Shown: positions 1-6,460 of the stretch, in pieces
How positions within the stretch are numbered: position 1 is the stretch's first letter
How the letters are laid out: every line of letters begins with the position of its first letter
Assembly (NCBI GenBank): GCA_964405325.1
Contig: CAYONM010000058.1
Location: 1-17,341, forward strand
DNA: 17,341 bases
Source: CAYONM01 sp964405325
GTDB lineage: Bacteria; Planctomycetota; UBA11346
Reading direction: 5' to 3'
Made by a program: the position numbers and the translations under genes
Notes under the pieces: model-generated
Databases searched by the model: none
Told to the model about the DNA's origin: nothing
Seen by the model: only the letters and a program-made list of their open reading frames with translations

Positions 1-47
1 GTAAGCAGTCCAGACACTCTCCTGGATATTGACAGAGAATAAATCGC

Positions 48-437
48 TCATCGGACCATCAGCGCCTCCAGTTCGGCGCCGGTGCCCTTGCCCTTGAACT
101 TCGGCGATTCGGCGGGCCGCCCAGCGGAGCCGCCATCGACATCGATGCCATCGTGCGCACGGCCATGATAGATTTTGCCGATCATGTAGGTCTTGTAGCC
201 ATGATCCTTGAAGTAGCTCTCCATGACCTTGGTGTCCAGCGCTTCCGCCTGTTCGATCACCCCCTGGGCATCCTTGATATCGTGCCCGTTGACCGCGCCC
301 GGAACATTGCGCCCGATGAAGGTCTCTGGATAGAGCCCGGTCATGTAGCTCGAGCGCGACTGCACGCAGCGTGGATAATTGCAGTGCGCGTTGGTGAAGT
401 AGGTGCCCATCTCCGCCAGGCGCTCCGGCAGCACCAA
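48..437 (-). pseudogene. Sulfatase fragment (iduronate-2-sulfatase-like), truncated at both ends
   Basis: The 129-residue reading frame carries the active-site signature of type I sulfatases: C24-V-Q-S-R28 followed by SSYMTG. In this family the Cys is converted to formylglycine, and the usual C-x-P-S-R has Q in place of P here. 'RLAEMGTYFTNAHCNYPRC' and 'YKTYMIGKIYHG' match the N-terminal third of iduronate-2-sulfatase-like enzymes, which hydrolyse sulfate esters of polysaccharides. The metal-binding 'DD' strand expected about 40 residues upstream is missing. The frame opens only at a TTG (435-437), with a stop just upstream at 450-452. The protein ends at a stop at 48-50, where a complete enzyme would run on for roughly 300 or more residues. 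It is most likely a dead remnant, and it lies on the strand opposite to the following cluster. Confidence 0.8.
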
Positions 438-465
438 GCCGAGCCTGGACTACTGACTTATGCTC

Positions 466-487
466 GTTATGGTCATATGAACATAAC
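466..487. promoter_or_regulatory. 22-bp near-perfect palindrome, candidate operator of the metal-cluster locus
   Basis: The site consists of outer arms GTTATG (466-471) and CATAAC (482-487) around the self-complementary core TCATATGA (473-480). The only mismatched pair is 472/481 (G/A), so 20 of 22 positions are symmetric. It ends 3 bases before the GGGAG ribosome site of the first gene at 500. It also overlaps a weak candidate -10 (TATGGT, 468-473) that lies 16 bp after TGGACT (446-451). The position and symmetry suit binding by a dimeric repressor. The regulator is not encoded in this window and its identity is unknown. Confidence 0.55.
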
Positions 488-499
488 ACGGGAGTCTCC

Positions 500-856
500 A
501 TGTCCCTCGCCATTTCCTGCCGGCAACCCAGCTTGGATACCGAACTCGACCCGCATTTTGGTCGGGCCCCCTGCTTCTGTCTGATCAAAGACGCCGATGC
601 AGGATCCGATGACCAGCCGCCGTCGACCCGGTTCCTGAGCAACCCACACGCCGACGGCCAGCACGGCGCCGGTATCCGGACCGCCGAATATCTGGTCGAG
701 CTGGGCGTCACCACCGTGATTAGCGGCGATTTCGGCCCCAAGGCCATGGCGGTATTGCGAGCGGCGAAGTGCCATTGCTATCGCTCAAAGCCGGATTCAT
801 TGCCGAAGATCATGGCAGCATGGCAGCAACAACAGCTGACTCGCGTCGAGGGCTGA
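500..856 (+). CDS. NifX/NifB-C-type (dinitrogenase Fe-Mo cofactor biosynthesis, COG1433) protein
   Basis: This is a 118-residue single-domain protein of the NifX / 'orange protein' family, ribonuclease-H-like folds that bind Fe-Mo-S or Mo-Cu-S clusters. Visible hallmarks are 'DPHFGRAPCF' near residues 17-26 (family consensus HFGRxPxF) and the Gly-containing turn 'VISGDFGPKAMAVL' in the second half. Extra cysteines at 7, 25 and 27 could contribute cluster ligands. The start is ATG 500, preceded by GGGAG at 490-494 with a 5-base gap. It is the first gene of a same-strand cluster, right behind the palindrome at 466-487. A second paralogue lies at 4116. The family call is firm; the cluster type and client are not known. 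Confidence 0.85.
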   Translation: MSLAISCRQPSLDTELDPHFGRAPCFCLIKDADAGSDDQPPSTRFLSNPHADGQHGAGIRTAEYLVELGVTTVISGDFGPKAMAVLRAAKCHCYRSKPDSLPKIMAAWQQQQLTRVEG

Positions 857-888
857 GCACCCCCCTCATCCAGTAAAGGAGCCATATC

Positions 889-1125
889 ATGCCGAATGCA
901 GATGGCACCGGGCCCTGGTGGACCAAACACAATCAGGCCAATGCCGATACCTCGGCAAGCGCCACAACCTGGATCTGCCGGGGACTCGGTCCACGGCCAC
1001 GTTCGCGCTGGTTTGCCCAACAGGCACTCAACGAAGCCAGCGAATCTGAAATGATCCAACACCCCGGCCGCGGACGCGGCTGGGGAGCTGGACGTGGCTC
1101 TGGTCGAGGACCTCGTCGTGGCTGA
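889..1125 (+). CDS. DUF5320-like small Gly/Arg-rich protein
   Basis: This is a 78-residue protein. The N-terminus MPNADGTGPWW matches the 'MPxxDGTGPxG' opening of the DUF5320 family, small proteins commonly found beside NifX/ORP-like and ferredoxin-MinD genes in anaerobes. The C-terminus is a Gly/Arg repeat-like tail (GRGRGWGAGRGSGRG). The start is supported by AAGGAG at 876-881, 7 bases before the ATG. The stop overlaps the start region of the next gene. No biochemical role is known for the family, and the middle of the protein has no recognisable motif. The call rests on the N-terminal signature, the Gly-rich tail and the neighbourhood. Confidence 0.7.
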   Translation: MPNADGTGPWWTKHNQANADTSASATTWICRGLGPRPRSRWFAQQALNEASESEMIQHPGRGRGWGAGRGSGRGPRRG

Positions 1126-2005
1126 TCCGCTGCAGATCGCCGTCGCCAGCGGCAAGGGCGGCAGCGGCAAAACCACTGTCACCTTGCATCTGGCGTGGCT
1201 TTTGGCCAAACAGGGCCACCGCGTCGCCCTCTGCGATGCCGATGCCGAAACCCCAAATCTACATTGCTTTCTGCAGTTGGACGAGCAACGGCACGCGGCC
1301 ATCATCGAGCTACGGCCGATCATCGACACCAATCGCTGTACCGGTTGCGGTGCGTGTAGTCGCGCCTGTGCCTTTAATGCCCTGTATCAATTAAACGGTC
1401 GACCGCAGCTGGTGCCGGAACTCTGCCATGGCTGTGGCGTCTGCGCCCTGGTTTGCCCGGTCGACAGGGCGATTGCGGAGCTGCCGGTGGAAATCGGCCT
1501 GTTGCAAATGGCCCTGGCCCGATTGGCAGATCTGCCGATACCGCTGCGCAGTGGGACCACCCGCACCGGCAGTACCCGTACGCCGGCGGTGATCGACGCA
1601 ACCGTGGCCGCCGTGCCAGCAGACACCAGCATCCTGATTCGCGACTGTGCTCCAGGAACCGCCTGTCCGGCGGTGGCTGGCCTGCGTGGCAGCGATCTGG
1701 CCATCCTGGTCACCGAAGCCACCCCCTTCGGCCTGCACGATTTGAAACTGGCGGTGGAACTGGTTCGCAACCTGCACCTGCCGATGGCTGTGGTGGTCAA
1801 TCGCGCTGGCGACGATCGCCGGGTGCAAGACTGGTGCCGGCAGGAGAGCGTGCCGGTGGTGGCGGAAATTCCTGATGACCGCCAAGTCGCCCAGACCTAC
1901 GCCGATGGTCGATTGGCCGGAGAAATCATTCCCGGCTATTTCGATGCGTATCGCGATCTTGTCAACCTGGTTGTCGCTCATGCAAGGCAGGAGCTACCAG
2001 TATGA
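1118..2005 (+). CDS. MinD/ParA-type P-loop ATPase with inserted 2x[4Fe-4S] ferredoxin domain (copy 1)
   Basis: This is a MinD-superfamily ATPase of the COG1149 type. A deviant Walker A 'SGKGGSGKTT' near the N-terminus is followed by 'CDADAETPNLH'. A bacterial ferredoxin insertion follows: CTGCGACSRAC and CHGCGVCALVC, i.e. two CxxCxxCxxxC sets. The ATPase then resumes with 'RDCAPGTACP', 'LVTEATPFGLHDLKLA' and 'VVVNRAG'. The Walker B/switch segment is divergent: family members usually read DGPPG. Two GTG starts are possible. GTG 1118 has GAGGA at 1106-1110 (7-base gap) and overlaps the previous stop by 8 bases, giving 295 residues; GTG 1094 has GGGAG at 1083-1087 and gives 303. It is probably a cytoplasmic partner in ATP-driven metal-cluster handling together with the next gene. 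Confidence 0.9.
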   Translation: MADPLQIAVASGKGGSGKTTVTLHLAWLLAKQGHRVALCDADAETPNLHCFLQLDEQRHAAIIELRPIIDTNRCTGCGACSRACAFNALYQLNGRPQLVPELCHGCGVCALVCPVDRAIAELPVEIGLLQMALARLADLPIPLRSGTTRTGSTRTPAVIDATVAAVPADTSILIRDCAPGTACPAVAGLRGSDLAILVTEATPFGLHDLKLAVELVRNLHLPMAVVVNRAGDDRRVQDWCRQESVPVVAEIPDDRQVAQTYADGRLAGEIIPGYFDAYRDLVNLVVAHARQELPV

Positions 2006-2907
2006 AACAGATCACAATTGTCAGCGGCAAAGGCGGGGTGGGCAAGACCAGCCTTTCCGCGACCCTAGCACGTTTGCTCGCACCGGTCGCGGTAGCCGAC
2101 GCCGACGTCGACGCCGCCGATCTGCATCTGGTGTTACCCCACACGATTACCCAGAGTGCACGGGTGATCGGTGGCCTGCAGGCGCATATCGATCAGGAAA
2201 CGTGCTCCGCCTGCGGCGCCTGCGCGCAGGTCTGCCGTTTCGATGCCATCAGCCTGCACCCACAGGCACAGGTGGATCACGTGGCCTGCGAAGGCTGCGG
2301 CGCCTGCGCTTTCGTCTGTGCCGCGGAAGCGATTGAACTGGAACCACACGAGCACGGCAGCCTGCTGGAAGCCCAGGCCGGCACCGGCCCTCTGGTCTAT
2401 GCCCGCCTGGATCCCGGCGCCGAAAACAGTGGCCGCTTGGTCAGCCGCGTGCGCGAACGGGCCCAACAGCTCGCCACTGCAGCCGGTCTGGACACAGTGC
2501 TGATCGATGGCCCGCCTGGTTGCGGCTGCGCCGCTACTGCGGCAATCACCGGCTGCGATTTGGTGATGGCGGTTTGCGAGCCCAGCCGCAGTTCCTTGCA
2601 TGATCTGCACCGAATGCTGGATCTGGTCGATCATTTCCATCTGCCGGCGGTCGCGGTGATCAACAAGGCCGACCTGCACAGCGGCCTGACTGAACAACTC
2701 CACGACGAACTGGCCAAACGACAGGTCCCGGTGCTGGCGGCGTTGCCCTACGATCCGGTGTTCACCCAGGCACAACAGGCCGATGGTGACATCATCAATT
2801 TGGCCGGACCGATACTGACATCTTTATTGTCTTCTCTGCGCGATAGCGTGCTGGCAAAACTGCACGAGTCCGCTTGTACCACCCCGCTCTCGACAGGAGA
2901 CGCATGA
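2002..2907 (+). CDS. MinD/ParA-type P-loop ATPase with inserted 2x[4Fe-4S] ferredoxin domain (copy 2)
   Basis: This 301-residue paralogue of the previous gene is joined to it by an ATGA overlap at 2002-2005. Deviant Walker A SGKGGVGKTS lies at residues 8-17, 'DADVDAADLHL' at 33-43, and ferredoxin cysteines at 68, 71, 74, 78 and 96, 99, 102, 106. Unlike copy 1 it keeps the canonical Walker B/switch 'LIDGPPGCGC', then 'CEPSRSSLHDLHR' and 'VINKADLH'. Adjacent pairs of such ATPases occur in the orp loci of Desulfovibrio, where they belong to the orange-protein complex. The two copies probably act together, perhaps as a heterodimer (inference). The family assignment is firm; the substrate is unknown. 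Confidence 0.92.
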   Translation: MKQITIVSGKGGVGKTSLSATLARLLAPVAVADADVDAADLHLVLPHTITQSARVIGGLQAHIDQETCSACGACAQVCRFDAISLHPQAQVDHVACEGCGACAFVCAAEAIELEPHEHGSLLEAQAGTGPLVYARLDPGAENSGRLVSRVRERAQQLATAAGLDTVLIDGPPGCGCAATAAITGCDLVMAVCEPSRSSLHDLHRMLDLVDHFHLPAVAVINKADLHSGLTEQLHDELAKRQVPVLAALPYDPVFTQAQQADGDIINLAGPILTSLLSSLRDSVLAKLHESACTTPLSTGDA

Positions 2908-4100
2908 GCATTACGCAACATCACGCCCACGTTCTGGGCCCCTGTGGCGATACCATGGGCATCTGCTTGCAGGTCGAAGACTGCCGTATCATTTCCGCCG
3001 TCGGTGACTCTGACGGCTGCGGTAGTTCCTGGGCGGCGGTCACCGCCGCTGCCCGTCTGGCGCAGGACCTCCCATTACCGCAAGCCCGGTCCATCACCCC
3101 GGCCGCCATCAAACAGGATTGCGGCTTGGATGCAGAACACGACCACTGCGCCCACTTGGCCGTCATCACTCTGCGCGCGGTCATCGACCTGGCCACCAAT
3201 GCACGAACACCAGTATGTCAATCTGCCTGTCAATCAGACGAATCAGGTTACTGCAGCAGCGACTGCGCCGATTGCAGCAGCTGCACTAGCGACGAGAAAA
3301 CAACTGAGAGCAAACCGAAACCAGAAGACGGCAGCAGGCGCATCAAGCAGGTGGTACTGGTGCTCTCGGGCAAGGGCGGCGTTGGCAAGAGCAGCGTCGC
3401 AACGGCCATTGCCAGCACCCTGGCGGCGAATGGCCAACGGGTGGGGCTGTTGGACGCCGATGTGCACGGTCCCAGCATCCCCCGCCTGACCGACATGCGC
3501 GGCCAGGGCCTGTGCCAGATCCCCGGCCGCGGCATGCTACCGCAATTGACGGAAAACGGTCTACACCTGTGCTCCGCGGGTCTGCTGGTGGATGAAAAAC
3601 GTGCCTTCATCCAACGCGGTCCGGCCAAATCCGGGCTGATCACCAGCATGTTGCGCGATTTGCACTGGGGGCCACTGGACTGCATGGTGGTGGACCTGCC
3701 ACCCGGAACCGGCGATGAGGCCCTGACCGTGACGCAGCACTTTGGCAAACGCTGCCAGGCGATACTGGTCACCACGCCGCAGGACCTGGCTTTTGACGAT
3801 GTCCAACGCTGCCTGGCCTTTTGCACGGCAATGGAGTTACCAATACTCGGAATCATCGAAAACATGTCCGGCTTCCGTTGTCCAGACTGCCAGCATATCC
3901 ATCAGATTTTCGCTGGGGATGCTGGTCAGCAGTTGGCCGACCGCAGCCGCGCCCCTCTCTTGGCAACCCTGCCGCTGGACCCGGCCCTGACCACGGCGTC
4001 GGCCTGGCAAGAGGACGATTCCGTCCGTGCCCTGTGCGACCGAATCGCCAGCGCACTCGGCCTACCGGCCACCGCATCCTTCACTGTCCCGACCATCTGA
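2904..4100 (+). CDS. IscU/NifU-N-like scaffold fused to Cys-rich linker and Mrp/NBP35 (ApbC) ATPase
   Basis: The 398-residue protein has three parts. Residues 1-97 resemble the IscU/NifU N-terminal scaffold: GPCGDTM (C14, D16), SDGCGSS (C39) and HDHCAHLA (C82), the three cluster-ligand cysteines and the assisting Asp. Residues 105-127 form a Cys-rich segment with six cysteines (105, 109, 117, 121, 124, 127), like the N-terminal cluster-binding segments of NBP35/Mrp proteins. Residues from about 147 are an Mrp/ApbC ATPase: Walker A SGKGGVGKSS (155-164), 'LLDADVHGPSIPRL', 'VVDLPPGTGDEAL' and a CPDC pair after 'ENMSGFR', which bridges a [4Fe-4S] cluster in dimers. Start ATG 2904 overlaps the previous stop (ATGA) and has AGGAG at 2895-2899. 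It probably assembles and delivers a metal-sulfur cluster. Desulfovibrio MrpORP instead carries an ORP domain fused to Mrp; here the ORP-like protein is the separate next gene. Confidence 0.9.
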   Translation: MSITQHHAHVLGPCGDTMGICLQVEDCRIISAVGDSDGCGSSWAAVTAAARLAQDLPLPQARSITPAAIKQDCGLDAEHDHCAHLAVITLRAVIDLATNARTPVCQSACQSDESGYCSSDCADCSSCTSDEKTTESKPKPEDGSRRIKQVVLVLSGKGGVGKSSVATAIASTLAANGQRVGLLDADVHGPSIPRLTDMRGQGLCQIPGRGMLPQLTENGLHLCSAGLLVDEKRAFIQRGPAKSGLITSMLRDLHWGPLDCMVVDLPPGTGDEALTVTQHFGKRCQAILVTTPQDLAFDDVQRCLAFCTAMELPILGIIENMSGFRCPDCQHIHQIFAGDAGQQLADRSRAPLLATLPLDPALTTASAWQEDDSVRALCDRIASALGLPATASFTVPTI

Positions 4101-4115
4101 AAAAAAGGAAGTTCC

Positions 4116-4472
4116 ATGTCTATCTGTATTGCCATGCCCCTGATCGGCGATTCCTTGAGCGAACATTTCGGTCACGCTGAATGCTTCGCCTTCGTCAACC
4201 CGGACCAGCCCGAGCAGGTCCGACGCGCCGCACCACCGGCGCACGCCCCTGGCGTATTGCCGAAATGGCTGCATGAACAAGGCGCGACCGTGGTGATTGC
4301 TGGCGGCATGGGACCGCGTGCCGTCGATTTGCTGAAGCAGAACGGCATCGAGGTGGTGTTGGGCGTGCAACCCATGCCCGTGGCTGAGGTCTTGCGCGCC
4401 CATGCCGATGGCAGTCTGCGCACCGGCGAGGTCAATTGCTCGCACGGACCGGATCACAGCTGCTCGCATTGA
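4116..4472 (+). CDS. NifX/orange-protein-like (COG1433) protein with Cys/His tail
   Basis: This is a 118-residue NifX/ORP-family protein. 'SEHFGHAECFAFV' near residues 14-26 is the family's HFG motif, and 'VVIAGGMGPRAVDLLKQNGI' is the characteristic second half. The C-terminus ends in NCSHGPDHSCSH, a likely metal-binding tail absent from the paralogue at 500. The start has AAGGAA at 4105-4110, 5 bases before the ATG, and the gap to the Mrp fusion gene is only 15 bases. By analogy with Mrp plus ORP pairs in sulfate reducers, it is the likely recipient or carrier of the cluster made by the preceding ATPase. That partnership is inferred from gene order. Confidence 0.85.
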   Translation: MSICIAMPLIGDSLSEHFGHAECFAFVNPDQPEQVRRAAPPAHAPGVLPKWLHEQGATVVIAGGMGPRAVDLLKQNGIEVVLGVQPMPVAEVLRAHADGSLRTGEVNCSHGPDHSCSH

Positions 4473-4503
4473 TTGACGAGTTGGACACCTTCCAACCAGT
4501 GGT

Positions 4504-4543
4504 CTGTCAACGCAAAGCCGCTCCGACATCTTTGCTTTGACAG
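4504..4543. terminator. Intercistronic stem-loop between the NifX-like and C_GCAxxG_C_C genes
   Basis: Arms CTGTCAACGCAAAG (4504-4517) and CTTTGCTTTGACAG (4530-4543) pair at 13 of 14 positions around a 12-base loop. It lies in the 101-base gap after the stop at 4472. No T-tract follows, so it may be an attenuator or mRNA-processing hairpin rather than a strong intrinsic terminator. The right arm happens to contain TTGACA, but no -10 element sits at the right distance. Confidence 0.5.
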
Positions 4544-4573
4544 GACACTCGCCCACAATCCCGAAAGTTCTCT

Positions 4574-4915
4574 ATGCAACAATATGCCATTGATTATTTC
4601 CGTGGCCGCCGCGGCAATTGCGCTCAGGCTGTGTGTGCGGCCTGGAATCAATACCACGATACCAATCACGATGTCGATGAATTCCAGAAATGCGGTGGTG
4701 GTCGCGCGCCCGAGGGGATGTGCGGCGCGCTGCACGCCGCCCGCACACTGGCCGGTGAACGAGCCGAACTGGTCATTACCAGTTTTCGGCAAACCGCCGG
4801 CGGTGAAATCCGCTGCCGGAACATTCGCGGCCAGGGTGGCATCAGCTGCCTCGACTGCGTCGGCGAAGCGGCCAATCTGTTGCAGCGCCTGTGCGGACGG
4901 CTGCAAACCACATGA
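4574..4915 (+). CDS. C_GCAxxG_C_C family redox-type protein
   Basis: This 113-residue cytoplasmic protein matches the C_GCAxxG_C_C family, small Cys-rich putative redox or metal-binding proteins common in anaerobes. The cysteines fall where the family predicts: C16 in 'GNCAQAV', C50 in 'GGRAPEGMCGALHAA', then C81, C92 and C95 in 'CRNIRGQGGISCLDC'. C40 before the GGG turn is an extra one. The ribosome site is weak (GAAAG near 4563). The gene overlaps the next by ATGA. Its place right after the NifX/Mrp genes suggests handling of metal clusters or thiol redox; the exact role is unknown. Confidence 0.8.
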   Translation: MQQYAIDYFRGRRGNCAQAVCAAWNQYHDTNHDVDEFQKCGGGRAPEGMCGALHAARTLAGERAELVITSFRQTAGGEIRCRNIRGQGGISCLDCVGEAANLLQRLCGRLQTT

Positions 4916-5334
4916 GCACCCTGGTCACCACCCGAGCACACGCGCATCCGGTCTGTCGGCTCTGTGGCCCCAAGCCGGCCGGACTACCGGTCCTGAATTT
5001 CAGCAGCGAAGCAGCCGGCATGGTCCAGGCCGATTTCATCTGCCAGGCGCCCAGCGAGGGCTATCAGGGCTGGCTGCACGGCGGCCTAGCCGCCGCCATC
5101 CTGGATGCCGCCATGACCAATGCCCTGTTCAGCCAGGGCACGGTCGCGGTAACCGCGCGCCTGGAATTGCGCTATCGACAACCAGTCAACCTGGGCCAGA
5201 CAAGTCGGGTCGAGGCGCGCGTCCAGAGCATACGCGGCGGTGCCTGGCAGCTGCACGGGAGCATTTCGCAACAGGCCGGGGCTTGCGTCGAAGCTGAAGC
5301 GCTGTTTCTACCCCCGCCCGGAGCAACGACATGA
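4912..5334 (+). CDS. PaaI-type hotdog-fold thioesterase
   Basis: The 140-residue protein carries the hotdog signature 'GYQGWLHGGLAAAILDAAM', equivalent to the HGG helix of PaaI/acyl-CoA thioesterases, and an N-terminal 'HPVCRLCGP' as in the C-x2-C-G-P subgroup. Such enzymes hydrolyse acyl-CoA thioesters. Start ATG 4912 overlaps the preceding stop by ATGA (an in-frame GTG at 4891 is less likely), and its own stop overlaps the next ATG. It is therefore translationally coupled on both sides inside a metal-cluster locus, which is not an obvious place for lipid or aromatic catabolism. The substrate cannot be read from the sequence. Confidence 0.85.
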   Translation: MSTLVTTRAHAHPVCRLCGPKPAGLPVLNFSSEAAGMVQADFICQAPSEGYQGWLHGGLAAAILDAAMTNALFSQGTVAVTARLELRYRQPVNLGQTSRVEARVQSIRGGAWQLHGSISQQAGACVEAEALFLPPPGATT

Positions 5335-6215
5335 TCGAACACCTTCGTCTCACCGTCCTGGTAGAAAATCAGGCCGCCGCTCCCGATTTGCGCGCCGAGC
5401 ATGGTCTGGCCCTATGGCTTGAGGCCGACGAGCACCGAATCCTACTCGATACCGGTGCTGGCACGGCACTGCTACACAACGCCGCCCGACTCGGCATCGA
5501 TGTGATCACGGCAACGGCACTGGTCCTGAGCCATGGTCACAACGACCACAGCGGCGCCATCACCAAGGTGTTGGCGCTGCGTCCCGACCTGCCGTGTTAC
5601 CTGCACCCGGCCGCCATGCAGCCGCGCTACAGCCGACGCAGCGGACAGCCCCGATCCATCGGCATGCCAAGCGGAACAGCCAAACGCATACGTCAATCTC
5701 GTTGTCATATCTCCGCCAATCGGCAAACGCTTGATCCAGACATCTGGCTCAGCGGTGAAATTCCGCGGGCACCGGGCGAAGGCGCCGCCGATCCGGCGCT
5801 CTGCCTGGACCGTGACGGCAGGCACCCCGACCCCCTGCGCGACGACCAAGCGCTGGTGATTCGCACCCGAAGCGGGCTGGTTGTGGTTACCGGCTGCTGC
5901 CACGCCGGTATCGAGCCGACCTTGCGCCAAATCCGACAACAGGATCCGGACACCGCCTTCGCGGCGGTAATCGGCGGTCTGCACCTGAAGGCCAGCTACC
6001 AACCGCGCATCGCCGCCGCCATCGCCAGCCTGCAGGCCTACCAGGTCCGGCAGGTGCTGGCCGGCCATTGCACCGGCACCGCAGCGGAACAGGCACTGCA
6101 GGATGCCTTCGGCCGCGACGCCCGCCCGCTACGCGGCGGCAGCAGCTGGTGCCAGCGCGATACCCGCCTGCACCCGGCAAACTGCCAGCAGCAGGTGTCC
6201 GCCACATCGACCTGA
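5331..6215 (+). CDS. MBL-fold metallohydrolase (COG1237 type)
   Basis: This is a 294-residue metallo-beta-lactamase-fold protein. Metal ligands are visible: H68-x-H70-x-D72-H73 in 'SHGHNDHSGAI', H191 in 'VTGCCHAGI', H218 in 'IGGLHL' and H246 in 'LAGHCTG'. 'LLDTGAG' (39-44) is the usual strand before the site, and 'WLSGEIPR' and 'DDQALV' are typical of the COG1237 group, which includes a methanopterin-pathway enzyme in archaea. The start overlaps the thioesterase stop (ATGA). Genes of this type recur near NifX/ORP-like and ferredoxin-MinD genes in anaerobes. The reaction here is unknown; a cytoplasmic location is inferred because no signal peptide is seen. Confidence 0.88.
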   Translation: MIEHLRLTVLVENQAAAPDLRAEHGLALWLEADEHRILLDTGAGTALLHNAARLGIDVITATALVLSHGHNDHSGAITKVLALRPDLPCYLHPAAMQPRYSRRSGQPRSIGMPSGTAKRIRQSRCHISANRQTLDPDIWLSGEIPRAPGEGAADPALCLDRDGRHPDPLRDDQALVIRTRSGLVVVTGCCHAGIEPTLRQIRQQDPDTAFAAVIGGLHLKASYQPRIAAAIASLQAYQVRQVLAGHCTGTAAEQALQDAFGRDARPLRGGSSWCQRDTRLHPANCQQQVSATST

Positions 6216-6246
6216 AAGAAAAATCAGCGAGCCGCCAAGAACAGGC

Positions 6247-6417
6247 ATGAGGCGTCTGCTGCCCCTGCTTCTGCTCTCCGGCCTGTTGACCGCCATCTGG
6301 TATTGGTCACCAGCTCCCGTCTCGCCTGATGAGCTCCCCGCACCGACCAGACCTGCATTCGATGCCGATCGCTTCCTGCGACAACATCGAGAACTGTGGC
6401 GTCAGGACGAGACCTGA
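6247..6417 (+). CDS. Small hypothetical membrane or secreted protein (56 aa)
   Basis: The short frame starts with RR and a hydrophobic run (LLPLLLLSGLLTAIWYW), then a Pro-rich stretch and a charged tail (DRFLRQHRELWRQDET). This fits a single membrane anchor or signal peptide. It lies 31 bases after the MBL gene and 43 bases before recQ, in the same direction. No strong ribosome site precedes the ATG. I recognise no family. It is plausible as a real small gene from its signal-like N-terminus and its fit into an otherwise empty gap, but it could be spurious. Confidence 0.45.
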   Translation: MRRLLPLLLLSGLLTAIWYWSPAPVSPDELPAPTRPAFDADRFLRQHRELWRQDET

Positions 6418-6460
6418 CCCCAAGCTCGACCAGCGCGTGGAACTCACCACAGTGCCCAAC

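Noticed and set aside
153..584. 143-codon plus-strand open frame over the sulfatase remnant
   Set aside because: It is antisense to the recognisable sulfatase motif and overlaps the operator and start of the NifX-like gene, so it is a shadow frame.
500..4472. A nitrogen-fixation (nif) cluster
   Set aside because: NifX-like and NifU-like domains are present, but no nifHDK, nifE, nifN or nifB is seen; the set fits orp-type loci instead.
4537..4565. Perfect TTGACA (4537-4542) as the -35 of a promoter for the C_GCAxxG_C_C gene
   Set aside because: No -10-like hexamer occurs 16-18 bases downstream, and TTGACA is part of a near-perfect hairpin arm, which explains it better.
6405..6425. GAGACCTGACCCC here and GGGGTCAGTCTGAGAC at 11816-11831 as solo copies of a RAYT/REP-associated motif
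   Set aside because: The two are only partly alike, no REP hairpin or RAYT gene is nearby, and chance cannot be excluded.
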